This document shows, one piece after another, positions 23,985-32,754 of a DNA stretch of 39,280 bases. Every line of letters begins with the position of its first letter. The first letter of the stretch is position 1. Origin of the DNA: DASWVC01 sp036401335 (GTDB taxonomy: Bacteria; Verrucomicrobiota; Verrucomicrobiia; Chthoniobacterales; JAFAMB01); contig DASWVC010000218.1 in NCBI GenBank assembly GCA_036401335.1, positions 1 through 39,280 of the forward strand, read 5' to 3'. The translations under genes were made by a program, and so were the position numbers. Below the pieces are notes generated by a model. It searched no databases, had not been told where the DNA came from, and saw only the letters and a program-made list of their open reading frames with translations.

Positions 23985-26501
23985 ATGGTTGGGCTTGTGC
24001 TCGTTTCTCACAGCCGCGCGCTGGCCGATGCTGCAACCGATCTAGTGCGGCGAACGGTTGGCTCGGAACTCCCGATCGCGGCGGCCGGCGGCGTTGGTGA
24101 AGGCCGGGCCGAGCTTGGCACGGATGCACTCGACATCCAGAGCGCGATCCAAGGCCTGCGGACGACCGACGGGGTCCTGGTGCTGATGGACATGGGAAGC
24201 GCCGTTCTTTCCGCCGAAACCGCCCTCGACCTGTTCGACTCACGGCCGGCAGTGCGGCTTTGCGCTGCCCCCTTGGTGGAAGGGGCGGTGGCCGCCGGCA
24301 TTCAGGCCCAGGCCGGGTCTTCCCTGGAAACCGTCACCGAAGCCGCCCGACGCAGCCTGGAGCCCAAAGAGGAGCAACTGAACGGCGAACGAATCGATGC
24401 CGCCGGCCCGGCGCCTCTCCGTGTGCCAGACCGTCCGGAAGAGGTTCTGGAGGTGGAAATCACTAACCCACACGGCCTCCACCTTCGACCGGTGAGCCGG
24501 CTTTTGGCCGTCCTGTCGGCGCTTGATGTCCAGGTTACCCTGGAGAATGCGACGATGGGCGGGGGAAGGGTCCAGGCCGACAGCCTCGTGGAGATTTCCC
24601 GCCTGCAACTCCGCCGGGGTCACCTGGCGCGATTCACCGTTTCCGGTCGAGACGCTGCAAAGGCCTTGGCGCAGATCCGTGAATTGGCGGAGCGCCGTTT
24701 CGGAGACGACGCTTCAACCCAGATCGCGGCGAGGTCTTCCGCAGGCACTGCAGGTCCGGTTCCCATCGCGGCAGGGACGGCCCTGGGTCGTCCGTTTGTC
24801 GTGGAAGGGGTGCGCCGCATGGTTTCGGAGGCCGCCGTCCCGGAGGAAGACGTTTCGGTTCAGCTCGCCGTGCTGGCGGATGCCTTGGACGGTGCGGTCG
24901 CCTTATTGCAGGCGCGGGCCGAGGCTGCCGGCGAACGTGCCGCCTCCGAAAACCTGGCTTCCCTGTTGTGGACCCAACGGTTGATCCTCGAGGACCGAAG
25001 CATTCGTGAGCGCGCCCGGAAACTCATTCGTGAGCAGCGGCATTCCGCCGCGGCAGCCTGGCTGGAAGTCACCGATGAAGTGGCCCGGCACCAAGCCGCG
25101 GCGGCCGATCCTTACCTTCGCCAGCGAGCAGCCGATTTCCGAGACGCCGGCGAACTTGTCCTGCAGCGCATGCCCGGGTTCGCGGGTGCTACGGCAAGCC
25201 CGGTCTTGCCCGACCACCCTTTCATCCTGGTCTGCGAGGAACTGAGCCCGTCGATGTTCGACCAGGTGCGAAGCCCGTACCTGCAGGGAATCATCCAGTT
25301 CGCAGGGGGCCCCAATGCCCATGGCGCCATTCTCGCCCGGTCAGCCGGCATCCCCTGCCTCGGCACCGCCCGCCTTCACGCCGACCGGCTGCGCACGGCC
25401 GGATTCCTGGCGTTTGACGGTCGCACCGGAGAACTCTGGTTTGATCCCCCGCCGGACGTTACGGCGGACCTGCGAGAACGGCAGGTTCGCGAAACCCGTG
25501 TGCGCGCAAGCCGGTCGGTCCGGGCTAAAGAAACCGCAGTCACGCGCGATGGCATCGGCGTGACCGTGCAAGCCAATGTCGGCACCGCGGCCGAGGTTGA
25601 GAAAGCCGCGCTGGCTGGAGCCGAAGGCATCGGCCTGTTTCGGACGGAAATCCTTTTCCAGGAGTTCGCTGCGGAGCCGGGCGAAGACGCCCAGCTCGCT
25701 TTGTGGTCCGAAGCGCTGGCTTCGTGGGATGATCGTCCGGTCACCGTGCGGCTGCTGGATATCGGCGGAGATAAACCGCTTTCTTTTCTGTCCGGTCCTC
25801 CGGAGGCGAACCCGTTCCTGGGTGTGCGCGGCATCCGGTTGCTGCTGCAACACCGAGGATTTCTGGGCAGTCACCTGCGGGCTTTGCTCCGCTTGGCCCA
25901 TCGTCGCAACGTGAATCTGCTGGTGCCGATGGTCACAGACGGGCACGAGCTAAGGATCGTTGCCGGCGAGCTAGCCCGGGCGCACGAGAACCTGGTTAGC
26001 CGTGGCGCTGACCATCGCTGGCCGGTGACGGCCGGCGCCATGGTCGAAACGCCGAGTTCCGCGGTGTTGCTGGCCAGTCTTGCTGCCAACGTCCCTTTGT
26101 TTAGCATCGGCACCAACGACCTTACCCAATACGTGCTTGCCGCGGAGCGTGGGCACCCCAGCCTCCGGGAGTACCAGGACGGCCTACACCCGGCCCTGGT
26201 CCGAGTTCTGCACCGGGTCGCGACGGAGGGAGCGGCCGCTGGCGTGCCCGTTTCAGTGTGCGGCGAACTGGCTGCAGACCCGGAAGCCATCCCCATCCTG
26301 GTGGGCGCGGGGCTGACCTCCCTTAGCGTTGCTCCCGGGAGCGTGCCAATGGTCAAGGAAGCGGTTCGCCAGCTAAGCCGGGGAGACTGCCAGCGCGCGT
26401 TGGAAACGCTGTTGAACGAGTCTCTTACCCGCGGTGAAGAGGTCCGGGCATTTGTCCGGCAGCACTTTCCGGAGTTGGTGCTGGGTGAACAGGACGGGTA
26501 G
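23985..26501 (+). CDS. dhaM: Multiphosphoryl transfer protein DhaM: EIIA-Dha, HPr and complete enzyme I
   Basis: DhaM passes phosphate from PEP to ADP on DhaL. This 838-residue protein has three parts: an EIIA-Dha domain (1-125) with H9 in VLVSHSRAL and the MDMGSAVLSAE motif; an HPr domain (about 152-240) with H166 in NPHGLHLRPVSRL and S200 where the regulatory serine lies; and an EI domain (about 255-838) with H446 in GGPNAHGAILARS, GIGLFRTEILF, LDIGGDKPLSFL, SIGTNDLTQYVLA and SVCGELAADP. E. coli DhaM stops after a truncated EI (about 470 residues); here the PEP-binding barrel is complete, so it may work without ptsI. The ATG at 23985 (alternative GTG at 23982) starts the EIIA fold; the upstream open frame overlaps dhaL. 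Confidence 0.94.
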   Translation: MVGLVLVSHSRALADAATDLVRRTVGSELPIAAAGGVGEGRAELGTDALDIQSAIQGLRTTDGVLVLMDMGSAVLSAETALDLFDSRPAVRLCAAPLVEGAVAAGIQAQAGSSLETVTEAARRSLEPKEEQLNGERIDAAGPAPLRVPDRPEEVLEVEITNPHGLHLRPVSRLLAVLSALDVQVTLENATMGGGRVQADSLVEISRLQLRRGHLARFTVSGRDAAKALAQIRELAERRFGDDASTQIAARSSAGTAGPVPIAAGTALGRPFVVEGVRRMVSEAAVPEEDVSVQLAVLADALDGAVALLQARAEAAGERAASENLASLLWTQRLILEDRSIRERARKLIREQRHSAAAAWLEVTDEVARHQAAAADPYLRQRAADFRDAGELVLQRMPGFAGATASPVLPDHPFILVCEELSPSMFDQVRSPYLQGIIQFAGGPNAHGAILARSAGIPCLGTARLHADRLRTAGFLAFDGRTGELWFDPPPDVTADLRERQVRETRVRASRSVRAKETAVTRDGIGVTVQANVGTAAEVEKAALAGAEGIGLFRTEILFQEFAAEPGEDAQLALWSEALASWDDRPVTVRLLDIGGDKPLSFLSGPPEANPFLGVRGIRLLLQHRGFLGSHLRALLRLAHRRNVNLLVPMVTDGHELRIVAGELARAHENLVSRGADHRWPVTAGAMVETPSSAVLLASLAANVPLFSIGTNDLTQYVLAAERGHPSLREYQDGLHPALVRVLHRVATEGAAAGVPVSVCGELAADPEAIPILVGAGLTSLSVAPGSVPMVKEAVRQLSRGDCQRALETLLNESLTRGEEVRAFVRQHFPELVLGEQDG

Positions 26502-26665
26502 AACGGGTGGAGAAAGGCAATGGGGAATGGCGCTAAGACAACGAAGTTCAGGGTGGAAGCATGCGACGACGCGGTAAACAGCCGGAGTTTTAGGCGATTC
26601 TGGCGTGGATCAACAAAAAAACGATAAGTTCTTGTCGCCGAGACAGGATTAAATTAAGCCTAACT

Positions 26666-26677
26666 TAGATCGATCTA
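26666..26677 (+). promoter_or_regulatory. 12-bp perfect palindrome TAGATCGATCTA, putative LacI-family operator
   Basis: TAGATCGATCTA at 26666-26677 is a perfect palindrome with a central CG, the usual layout of LacI/GalR operators. It ends 13 bases before the start of the LacI-type gene, in an AT-richer patch than its surroundings. Autoregulation of the downstream operon is the natural reading. I cannot identify a confident -35/-10 pair; the rest of the 26502-26690 gap shows nothing else. Confidence 0.5.
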
Positions 26678-26690
26678 TCCTGCCCTGCCA

Positions 26691-27848
26691 ATGGTTGACC
26701 TTCGCAAACCCCTTCCCGAGGCAGCTCCCCCGTTTCCGGTGAAGACCGCCTACCGGCCGCGCGTTACCCTGCTTGACGTCGCGGCCGACGCCGGCGTCTC
26801 GCGGGCGACGGCATCATTGGTCATTCGCGAAGTTCCCACCGTTGCCGCGACCACCCGCCAACGCGTCCTGCAATCGGCCAAAAGACTCGGGTACGTTTAC
26901 CACCGGGGCGCGGCCAGCTTGCGCATGCGGCAATCGCATGCCGTGGGGTTGATTGTCTCCGACATTACCAACCCGTTCTTTGCCGAGGTCATTGTGGCCA
27001 TCGAGGATCGGTTGGCCGCGGCCGGCTTCGTTGCCCTCTTGGGGAACACCTCCGAAGATCGGGCCAAGGAAAAACGGCTTCTGCGGACCATGCGGGAATT
27101 TCCCGCAGACGGCGTTTTAATCTGTCCGGCAGCCGGAGATGCCTCCTTCGAGGAACAGGACAACTTCCGGGGACACTCGCCAGCGGTTGCTTTCGCGCGG
27201 CGCGTTCCCGGGCTGGACTACGTCGGGGTTGACAACGCGTACGGGGCGGAACTTGCCATCGGGCATCTCTACCGCATCGGGCATCGCCGCATCGCCTTTC
27301 TCGGAGGCGATCCTAAAATTTCCACCCGCGCGGAACGCCTGCGAGGTTACGAAAAGGCGTTTTCCCGCCTGCAACTCACGTTAGACTCCCTCCTGGTCGT
27401 CCCTTCGGCGCCAAACCGGCGCGGCGGTTACGACGGCATGAAAAAAATCCTGAAAACGGATGATCCCCCGTCGGCTGCCCTCTGTTTCAACGACGTGGTG
27501 GCACTCGGCGCGATGGAGGCGGTCCAACATTCCGGCCGGAAGCCGGGCCCCGACTTTGGGATTGTCGGGTTCAACAACATCCCCGAAGCCGCGCAGAGCC
27601 TGCCGGGATTGACGACGGTCGACACTTTCCCGCGTCAACTCGGCGAAGCGGCGGCAGAACTGCTGCTGCGGAGGATCCAAAAGCCTGACCTTCCCGTCCA
27701 AACGCGAATTTTCGAACCACAATTGGTCGTCCGCGACTCCTGCGGGCTTGCTGCCGGGGGCCTAGTCCCCTGCTCCGTTCGGGCCGACGGAAGCTCGGGA
27801 GGACCTGAGAATCGAGCCGGCGAGAAACGAGGGATCGAAAAATTATGA
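26691..27848 (+). CDS. LacI-family transcriptional regulator
   Basis: The 385-residue protein has a LacI HTH (about 25-70: VTLLDVAADAGVSRATASLV and the hinge region TRQRVLQSAKRLGYVYHRGA) and a periplasmic-binding-protein-like effector domain (about 85-350: GLIVSDITNPFFAEVIVAIE, RIGHRRIAFLGGDP, ALCFNDVVALGAMEA). About 24 residues precede the usual family start, and the last ~35 residues are a Gly/Arg-rich extension. Its TGA overlaps the ATG of the oxidoreductase gene, so regulator and enzymes are co-transcribed. The effector is probably a sugar or sugar acid from the pathway (inference). Confidence 0.94.
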   Translation: MVDLRKPLPEAAPPFPVKTAYRPRVTLLDVAADAGVSRATASLVIREVPTVAATTRQRVLQSAKRLGYVYHRGAASLRMRQSHAVGLIVSDITNPFFAEVIVAIEDRLAAAGFVALLGNTSEDRAKEKRLLRTMREFPADGVLICPAAGDASFEEQDNFRGHSPAVAFARRVPGLDYVGVDNAYGAELAIGHLYRIGHRRIAFLGGDPKISTRAERLRGYEKAFSRLQLTLDSLLVVPSAPNRRGGYDGMKKILKTDDPPSAALCFNDVVALGAMEAVQHSGRKPGPDFGIVGFNNIPEAAQSLPGLTTVDTFPRQLGEAAAELLLRRIQKPDLPVQTRIFEPQLVVRDSCGLAAGGLVPCSVRADGSSGGPENRAGEKRGIEKL

Positions 27849-28864
27849 GCCGAGAAAGCATGCTTCAATGGGCCTTGATCGGGGCGAGCGACATCGCCCG
27901 GACCCGCGTGATCAAAGCCATCAACGCGCAACCTGACAGCCGGGTGGCGGCGGTTTTCAGCAGTGACCCGGCGCGCGCGCAGACGTACGCGGCAGAAAAC
28001 GGCATCCCGAAGCCCTTCCACGACCTGGACGAACTTCTGCGCGATCCGGACGTCGACGTGGTTTACATAAGCACCACCAACGAGTTGCACCGCGACCAGG
28101 CACTGGCCGCAGCAAAGGCCGGCAAACACATCTTGTGCGAAAAACCGCTCGCGCTTTCCTTGGGTGACGCCCGACGCATGCTTGAGGCGGCGGAAGCGGC
28201 CAACGTGGTGTTCGGGACCAACCACCACCTGCGGTGCGCGGTCACGCACCGCACCCTGCGCAAACTGATCAGGGACGGGCGCATTGGCAAACCGCTGGCC
28301 GCCCGGGTTTTCCACGCGGTCTACCTCCCACCCCGCCTCCAGGGCTGGCGTTTAAAGCGGCCCGACGCAGGGGCCGGGGTGATCCTTGACATCACGGTCC
28401 ACGACGCTGACACGCTCCGGTTCGTCCTTGGGCTGGAGGTGGAAGACGTCATCGCGCGTTCGGCCCGGCAAGGCCTCGGCGAGGGCACGGTGGAGGATGC
28501 CGTGATGGGCGTGATGCACTTTCAAGGGGGCGTCCTGGCGCAGTTTCACGATGCTTTTACAATCGGCCATGCCCCCACCGGCCTGGAAGTTCACGGGACC
28601 GAGGGTTCCCTCTTCGCCACAGACGTCATGACCCAGGAACCGCGCGGTCGAGTGACGCTGCGACATGGCGACGAAACAACTGAAATCCAGTTGGACCCTC
28701 CCGAAGACTTGTACACCTACGCCGTTCGTCACTTCAACGCGGCGGTCCGCAGCGGCACCGAACCGGCCGCCACGGGGGTCGACGGCCTTCGTTCACTCGC
28801 GGTGGCGCTGGCGGTTCTCGAATCGAGCAAGACCGGCCAGCGAACCCCGGTGGCTCCCGGCTAG
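27845..28864 (+). CDS. Gfo/Idh/MocA-family NAD(P)-dependent oxidoreductase
   Basis: Members oxidise or reduce sugars, inositols and sugar acids with NAD(P). The 339-residue protein has the N-terminal Rossmann domain (WALIGASDIARTRVIKAI; the NAD motif is degenerate, G-A-S rather than GxGxxG), the EKPLALS motif (99-105) with the conserved lysine K100, and a C-terminal alpha/beta domain with catalytic D182 and H186 in LDITVHDADTLRF. It overlaps the regulator gene by four bases (ATGA) and precedes the CoA-transferase gene by 15 bp. The substrate cannot be read from sequence. Confidence 0.93.
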   Translation: MSRESMLQWALIGASDIARTRVIKAINAQPDSRVAAVFSSDPARAQTYAAENGIPKPFHDLDELLRDPDVDVVYISTTNELHRDQALAAAKAGKHILCEKPLALSLGDARRMLEAAEAANVVFGTNHHLRCAVTHRTLRKLIRDGRIGKPLAARVFHAVYLPPRLQGWRLKRPDAGAGVILDITVHDADTLRFVLGLEVEDVIARSARQGLGEGTVEDAVMGVMHFQGGVLAQFHDAFTIGHAPTGLEVHGTEGSLFATDVMTQEPRGRVTLRHGDETTEIQLDPPEDLYTYAVRHFNAAVRSGTEPAATGVDGLRSLAVALAVLESSKTGQRTPVAPG

Positions 28865-28879
28865 TCCAGGCCCTTTCTC

Positions 28880-30469
28880 ATGCGGAGGTCCAAAATCGTT
28901 TCGATGGGGGACGTCGGCCGCTTGGTTGCTGACGGTGCGGTAGTGACGGTCAGTTCCTCAAGCGGTCTGGGCTGTCCGGACGCCGCGTTACGGGCCATCG
29001 GGGAACACTTCGCCAAGGAAGGCCGGCCGCGCGGCCTCACGGCGATCCACCCGATTGCAGCCGGGGACATGTACGGCATCCCCGGGATAGATCACCTGGC
29101 GCAACCGGGCCTTCTTAAACGGGTCGTGGCCGGATCGTTCCCGAGCGGCCCCTCTTCCCTGCCCAGCCCCAAGATCTGGCAAATGATCGTCAATGAGGAA
29201 GTGGAGGCTTACAATGTGCCGAGCGGCATTCTCTTTCACATGCACCGTGAGTCCGCCGCGGGCCGACCGGGTGTGCTGACGAAAGTGGGTCTGGACACGT
29301 TTGTGGATCCCCGCCGGCAAGGCGGCCGCATGAACAAGCGGTCCACGGAGGAGATTGTTCGTATCGTACATTTTGAAGGGGACGAATGGTTATTTTTCCC
29401 GTCGATTCCGCCGGGCGTCGCCATCGTTCGTGCGACCACGGCCGATGAGCGCGGCAACCTCACGATGGAGCACGAAGGCGCTTACCTGGGGGCGTTCGAC
29501 CAGGCCCTGGCCGCTCGCAACCAGGGAGGCATCGTTATCGCGCAGGTGAAACGGCTGACGGCTTTCGGAACCCTGCGGCCCCAGCAGGTTCGGGTTCCCG
29601 GTGTGCTGGTGGATTACATCGTTGTCGACCCTGACCAGCAGCAGACCACCCAGACCCCGTACAATCCGGCCATCAGCGGCGAAGTGTTCCGACCCTTGTG
29701 GGATTTTAAGCCGGTCGAATGGGGCGTGGACAAAATCATTGCCCGGCGCGCGGCCCTGGAACTCTGCGAGGACGACGTGGTCAATCTCGGTTTCGGCCTC
29801 TGCGCGCTGGTTCCACGCATCCTGCTGGAAGAAGGGCTCCACGGCGAGGTCAGCTGGGTCATCGAGCAAGGCGCCGTTGGCGGCATGCCGCTGCTGGGCT
29901 TTGCTTTCGGATGTGCCTCGAACGCCGACGCCATCGTGCCGTCGCCGGATCAATTCACCTATTTCCAGGGAGCCGGGTTTGACCGCAGTTGCCTTTCCTT
30001 TCTGCAGGTCGATCAGCAGGGCAACGTCAACGTGTCGCGCCTGGGCCTGCGCCCGCATGTAACGGCTGGTTGCGGAGGGTTCATTGACATCACCTCGACT
30101 GCGCGGGCCCTGCTTTTTTGCGGCTACTACACGGCAGGAGGCCTTGACGTGCGCGTGGAAAACGGCCGGTTGCAGATCGTGAAAGAAGGCAAGAACCGCA
30201 AGTTCGTGGCCGAGGTCGAACACGTGACGTTCAGCGGCCGGCGGGCGCGGCAACTTAACCAGAAAGTGTTGTACATCACCGAACGGTGCGTCCTGCGACT
30301 TGAACCGGAAGGTTTAACGGTGATTGAAATCGCTCCGGGGGTGGACTTGAACCGCGACGTCCTGGATCAAGCGGAAATCCCGTTGCGCGTGAACGAAACC
30401 TTGAAGACCATGGACGCGCGCATTTTTCAACCGGAGCCGTTCGGCCTGCAGCTTCGTCCACCCGTTTAG
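28880..30469 (+). CDS. Family I CoA-transferase (acetate/propionate CoA-transferase type)
   Basis: The enzyme should move CoA between carboxylic acids through a glutamyl-CoA intermediate. At 529 residues both halves are in one chain, as in YdiF and propionate CoA-transferase. The N-terminal half has DGAVVTVSSSSGLGCPDAAL and PIAAGDMYGIPGIDHLA; the C-terminal half has VVNLGFGLCALVP and the catalytic E329 in WVIEQGAVGGMP, and ends with VLYITERCVLRLEPEGLTVIEIAPGVDL (as FDxxPxG-like family tail). It starts 15 bp after the oxidoreductase gene without a clear ribosome binding site. A CoA-transferase in a sugar-uptake operon is unusual. Confidence 0.93.
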   Translation: MRRSKIVSMGDVGRLVADGAVVTVSSSSGLGCPDAALRAIGEHFAKEGRPRGLTAIHPIAAGDMYGIPGIDHLAQPGLLKRVVAGSFPSGPSSLPSPKIWQMIVNEEVEAYNVPSGILFHMHRESAAGRPGVLTKVGLDTFVDPRRQGGRMNKRSTEEIVRIVHFEGDEWLFFPSIPPGVAIVRATTADERGNLTMEHEGAYLGAFDQALAARNQGGIVIAQVKRLTAFGTLRPQQVRVPGVLVDYIVVDPDQQQTTQTPYNPAISGEVFRPLWDFKPVEWGVDKIIARRAALELCEDDVVNLGFGLCALVPRILLEEGLHGEVSWVIEQGAVGGMPLLGFAFGCASNADAIVPSPDQFTYFQGAGFDRSCLSFLQVDQQGNVNVSRLGLRPHVTAGCGGFIDITSTARALLFCGYYTAGGLDVRVENGRLQIVKEGKNRKFVAEVEHVTFSGRRARQLNQKVLYITERCVLRLEPEGLTVIEIAPGVDLNRDVLDQAEIPLRVNETLKTMDARIFQPEPFGLQLRPPV

Positions 30470-30486
30470 CCCCCGCTCCCCCGGAC

Positions 30487-32754
30487 ATGAACACGCGACC
30501 TCAGGCTTTCACGGACACCCCGACCGTGCTTAACCCGGCCCAGGCCGCAACGCTGGCTGCATTTTTCGACCAATTGTTCCCGGCGGACGAAAGTGGTCCC
30601 GGCGCGGCCGCGATCGGGGTGCTTGCTTACCTTGATCGTGCTTTGGGCGGTCCCTGCTCCAAACACCTTGAAACGTACCGCCTCGGGGTATGGGCCATGG
30701 ATGCGGAAGCGGTCGATCGGTTTGGCAAACCCTTTGCCGAGGCAGACTCCGCCCAGCAGCAAACCTTGATCCGGGCCATGGAGGATGGTTCGGCTGCCAA
30801 CTTCCGTGCAATCGAAGCAAAAGCGTTTTTTGAACTGGCGCGATCTCACCTCCAGGAAGGTTTGTTTGCTGATCCCATTTATGGGGGAAACCGCGACAAG
30901 GCGGGCTGGCGTTTTCTTCGTCATCCCGGCGTTTTTCTCGAGAACAGCGCTGAAGAAAACCTGACTGACAAACCAGTGGACAAAGGTGGTGAGATCCGGT
31001 CGTTGGCCGACCTGAATCCTCCAAGGCGGCACCGCAAACCTCTGGCCGGGTATGACCCGCAGCGCGGGACGGCCGAACCGGCAAGCGAAGCCGACGTGCT
31101 GCTGGTGGGTGCGGGTGCGATGGGCTCGCTCGTCGCGCCGTTGTTCGCTCGGGCCGGCCTTAAGGTGGTGGCACTCGAACCCGGCCCATTCCGGACCGAA
31201 TGTGATTACCTGCCCGATGAACTTGGGGCAGCCTATTACTGTCGGGCCAGCATGGGCCCGAAATTCCTGAGCGAGGTGCCGCGATGGCGCACCAACCCGG
31301 GTGAGCCGACGCGGGAAGCGACGTTTTCCTTGGGTCGGATGATGAACGGCGTCGGTGGATCGGTTATCCATTACGGTGCGTGGTTGCGGCGGTTTCACCC
31401 GCATCACTTTCGAATGCGGAGCCACGTGAAGGAGCGGTGGGGTTTAGGGGTGCTGCCGGCGGAATGCACCCTGGCAGATTGGCCGCTGACTTACGAACAA
31501 CTCGAGCCTTACTACACCTTGCTGGAACACGAGATCGGCGTTGCCGGGGATGATGCCGACGCTTTGCTCCCGCGGAGCAAACCGTTCCCGATGCCTCCCA
31601 TGCGCCCTTTCCGGCTGGGCGAATATTTCAGAAACGCCACCGGGCAGATGGGGTTGCATGCTCACCCTGTGCCGGTCGGAGTCAACACGGTACCTTACCG
31701 TGGACGACCGGCGGCCACTTACAGCGCCTGGAGCAACGGCTTCGGCTCAATCACGGGAGACAAATGGGATCCCTCCCTCACCTGCATTCCGGAGGCCCTC
31801 GCAACGGGAAACCTTGATCTGCGCACCCAGTGCCGGGTGATCCGGATTGTCACGGACGGCGATGGCCGGGTGAGTGGCGCTGAATACGTGGATCCACTGG
31901 GCCGGCGGCGCTTGCAAAAGGCGCGGGCCGTGATCCTGAGCGCCTACACGTTTGAGAACGTCCGCCTGTTGTTCCTTTCCGGGGATGCCCGGCATCCCGA
32001 GGGTCTGGGCAACAATCGCGGGCAACTGGGCAAACATTTTATGACGAAAATGTTTGCCCACGTGGACGGCTACGTGCCTGGGGTTACCTTCAACCGCCAC
32101 ACCGGGCCGGCTGCCCAGGGCCTAGTGCTGGATGATTTCTTCCGCCCGGAGTTCGATCCGGTCCGGCACGGGTTCATCGGGGGCGCAACCTTAGGCGCCG
32201 AACAGCAGTTCCTTCCCATTCAGATCAGCCGGGAGGCGTTGCCGCCCGACGTCCAGCGCTGGGGTAAACCGTACAAAGAGCACCTGCGGCAATGGCAGCA
32301 TTTCGGCGTCGTTCGCATCCAGCCGGACACGCTTTCCTACGCCGCGAATTGTCTTGAACTTGACCCGCACCACCGCGACCGGAGCGGCCTCGGGCTTCCG
32401 GTGCTCAGAATCACGTACGACCTCCGTGAAAATGAACACCGGCTTTCCGATTGGATGGAAACCAAAGCCGAAGAGATCCTGCGCTTGATGGGCGCAACCA
32501 GAACCTGGCGGGGCGACCGGTTTACCGGCGTGGGCAGCAGCCACGATTTCGGAGGGGCCCGGATGGGTGATGACCCGGGAAAAACCGTGGTGAACGCCGA
32601 CCTTCGGGTGCACGACACTCCCGGGCTTTATGTTTACAGCGGGGCCGTGTTCCCCACCTGCCCCGGCATTAACCCGACTTTAACCCTGGCTGCCCTCGTC
32701 TACCGGGCTGCGGAAAAGCTCGCCCGACAGATGGCCGCAGGAGAAGCACCATGA
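30487..32754 (+). CDS. GMC oxidoreductase with N-terminal gluconate 2-dehydrogenase subunit 3 domain
   Basis: The 755-residue protein joins two parts usually made separately. Residues 12-150 match the gluconate 2-dehydrogenase subunit 3 family (AATLAAFFDQLFPADESG near the start, then GLFADPIYGGNRDKAGWRFL). Residues 200-750 are a flavin GMC dehydrogenase with the FAD motif VLLVGAGAMGS (205-214), NGVGGSVIHYGAWLRRF, and catalytic H686 and N729 in SSHDFGGARMG and CPGINPTLTL. In gluconate dehydrogenase the gamma subunit carries a Tat signal and partners with a cytochrome c; here neither a signal nor a cytochrome gene is seen, so location and electron acceptor are unclear. Its end overlaps the hydratase start by ATGA. 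Confidence 0.92.
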   Translation: MNTRPQAFTDTPTVLNPAQAATLAAFFDQLFPADESGPGAAAIGVLAYLDRALGGPCSKHLETYRLGVWAMDAEAVDRFGKPFAEADSAQQQTLIRAMEDGSAANFRAIEAKAFFELARSHLQEGLFADPIYGGNRDKAGWRFLRHPGVFLENSAEENLTDKPVDKGGEIRSLADLNPPRRHRKPLAGYDPQRGTAEPASEADVLLVGAGAMGSLVAPLFARAGLKVVALEPGPFRTECDYLPDELGAAYYCRASMGPKFLSEVPRWRTNPGEPTREATFSLGRMMNGVGGSVIHYGAWLRRFHPHHFRMRSHVKERWGLGVLPAECTLADWPLTYEQLEPYYTLLEHEIGVAGDDADALLPRSKPFPMPPMRPFRLGEYFRNATGQMGLHAHPVPVGVNTVPYRGRPAATYSAWSNGFGSITGDKWDPSLTCIPEALATGNLDLRTQCRVIRIVTDGDGRVSGAEYVDPLGRRRLQKARAVILSAYTFENVRLLFLSGDARHPEGLGNNRGQLGKHFMTKMFAHVDGYVPGVTFNRHTGPAAQGLVLDDFFRPEFDPVRHGFIGGATLGAEQQFLPIQISREALPPDVQRWGKPYKEHLRQWQHFGVVRIQPDTLSYAANCLELDPHHRDRSGLGLPVLRITYDLRENEHRLSDWMETKAEEILRLMGATRTWRGDRFTGVGSSHDFGGARMGDDPGKTVVNADLRVHDTPGLYVYSGAVFPTCPGINPTLTLAALVYRAAEKLARQMAAGEAP

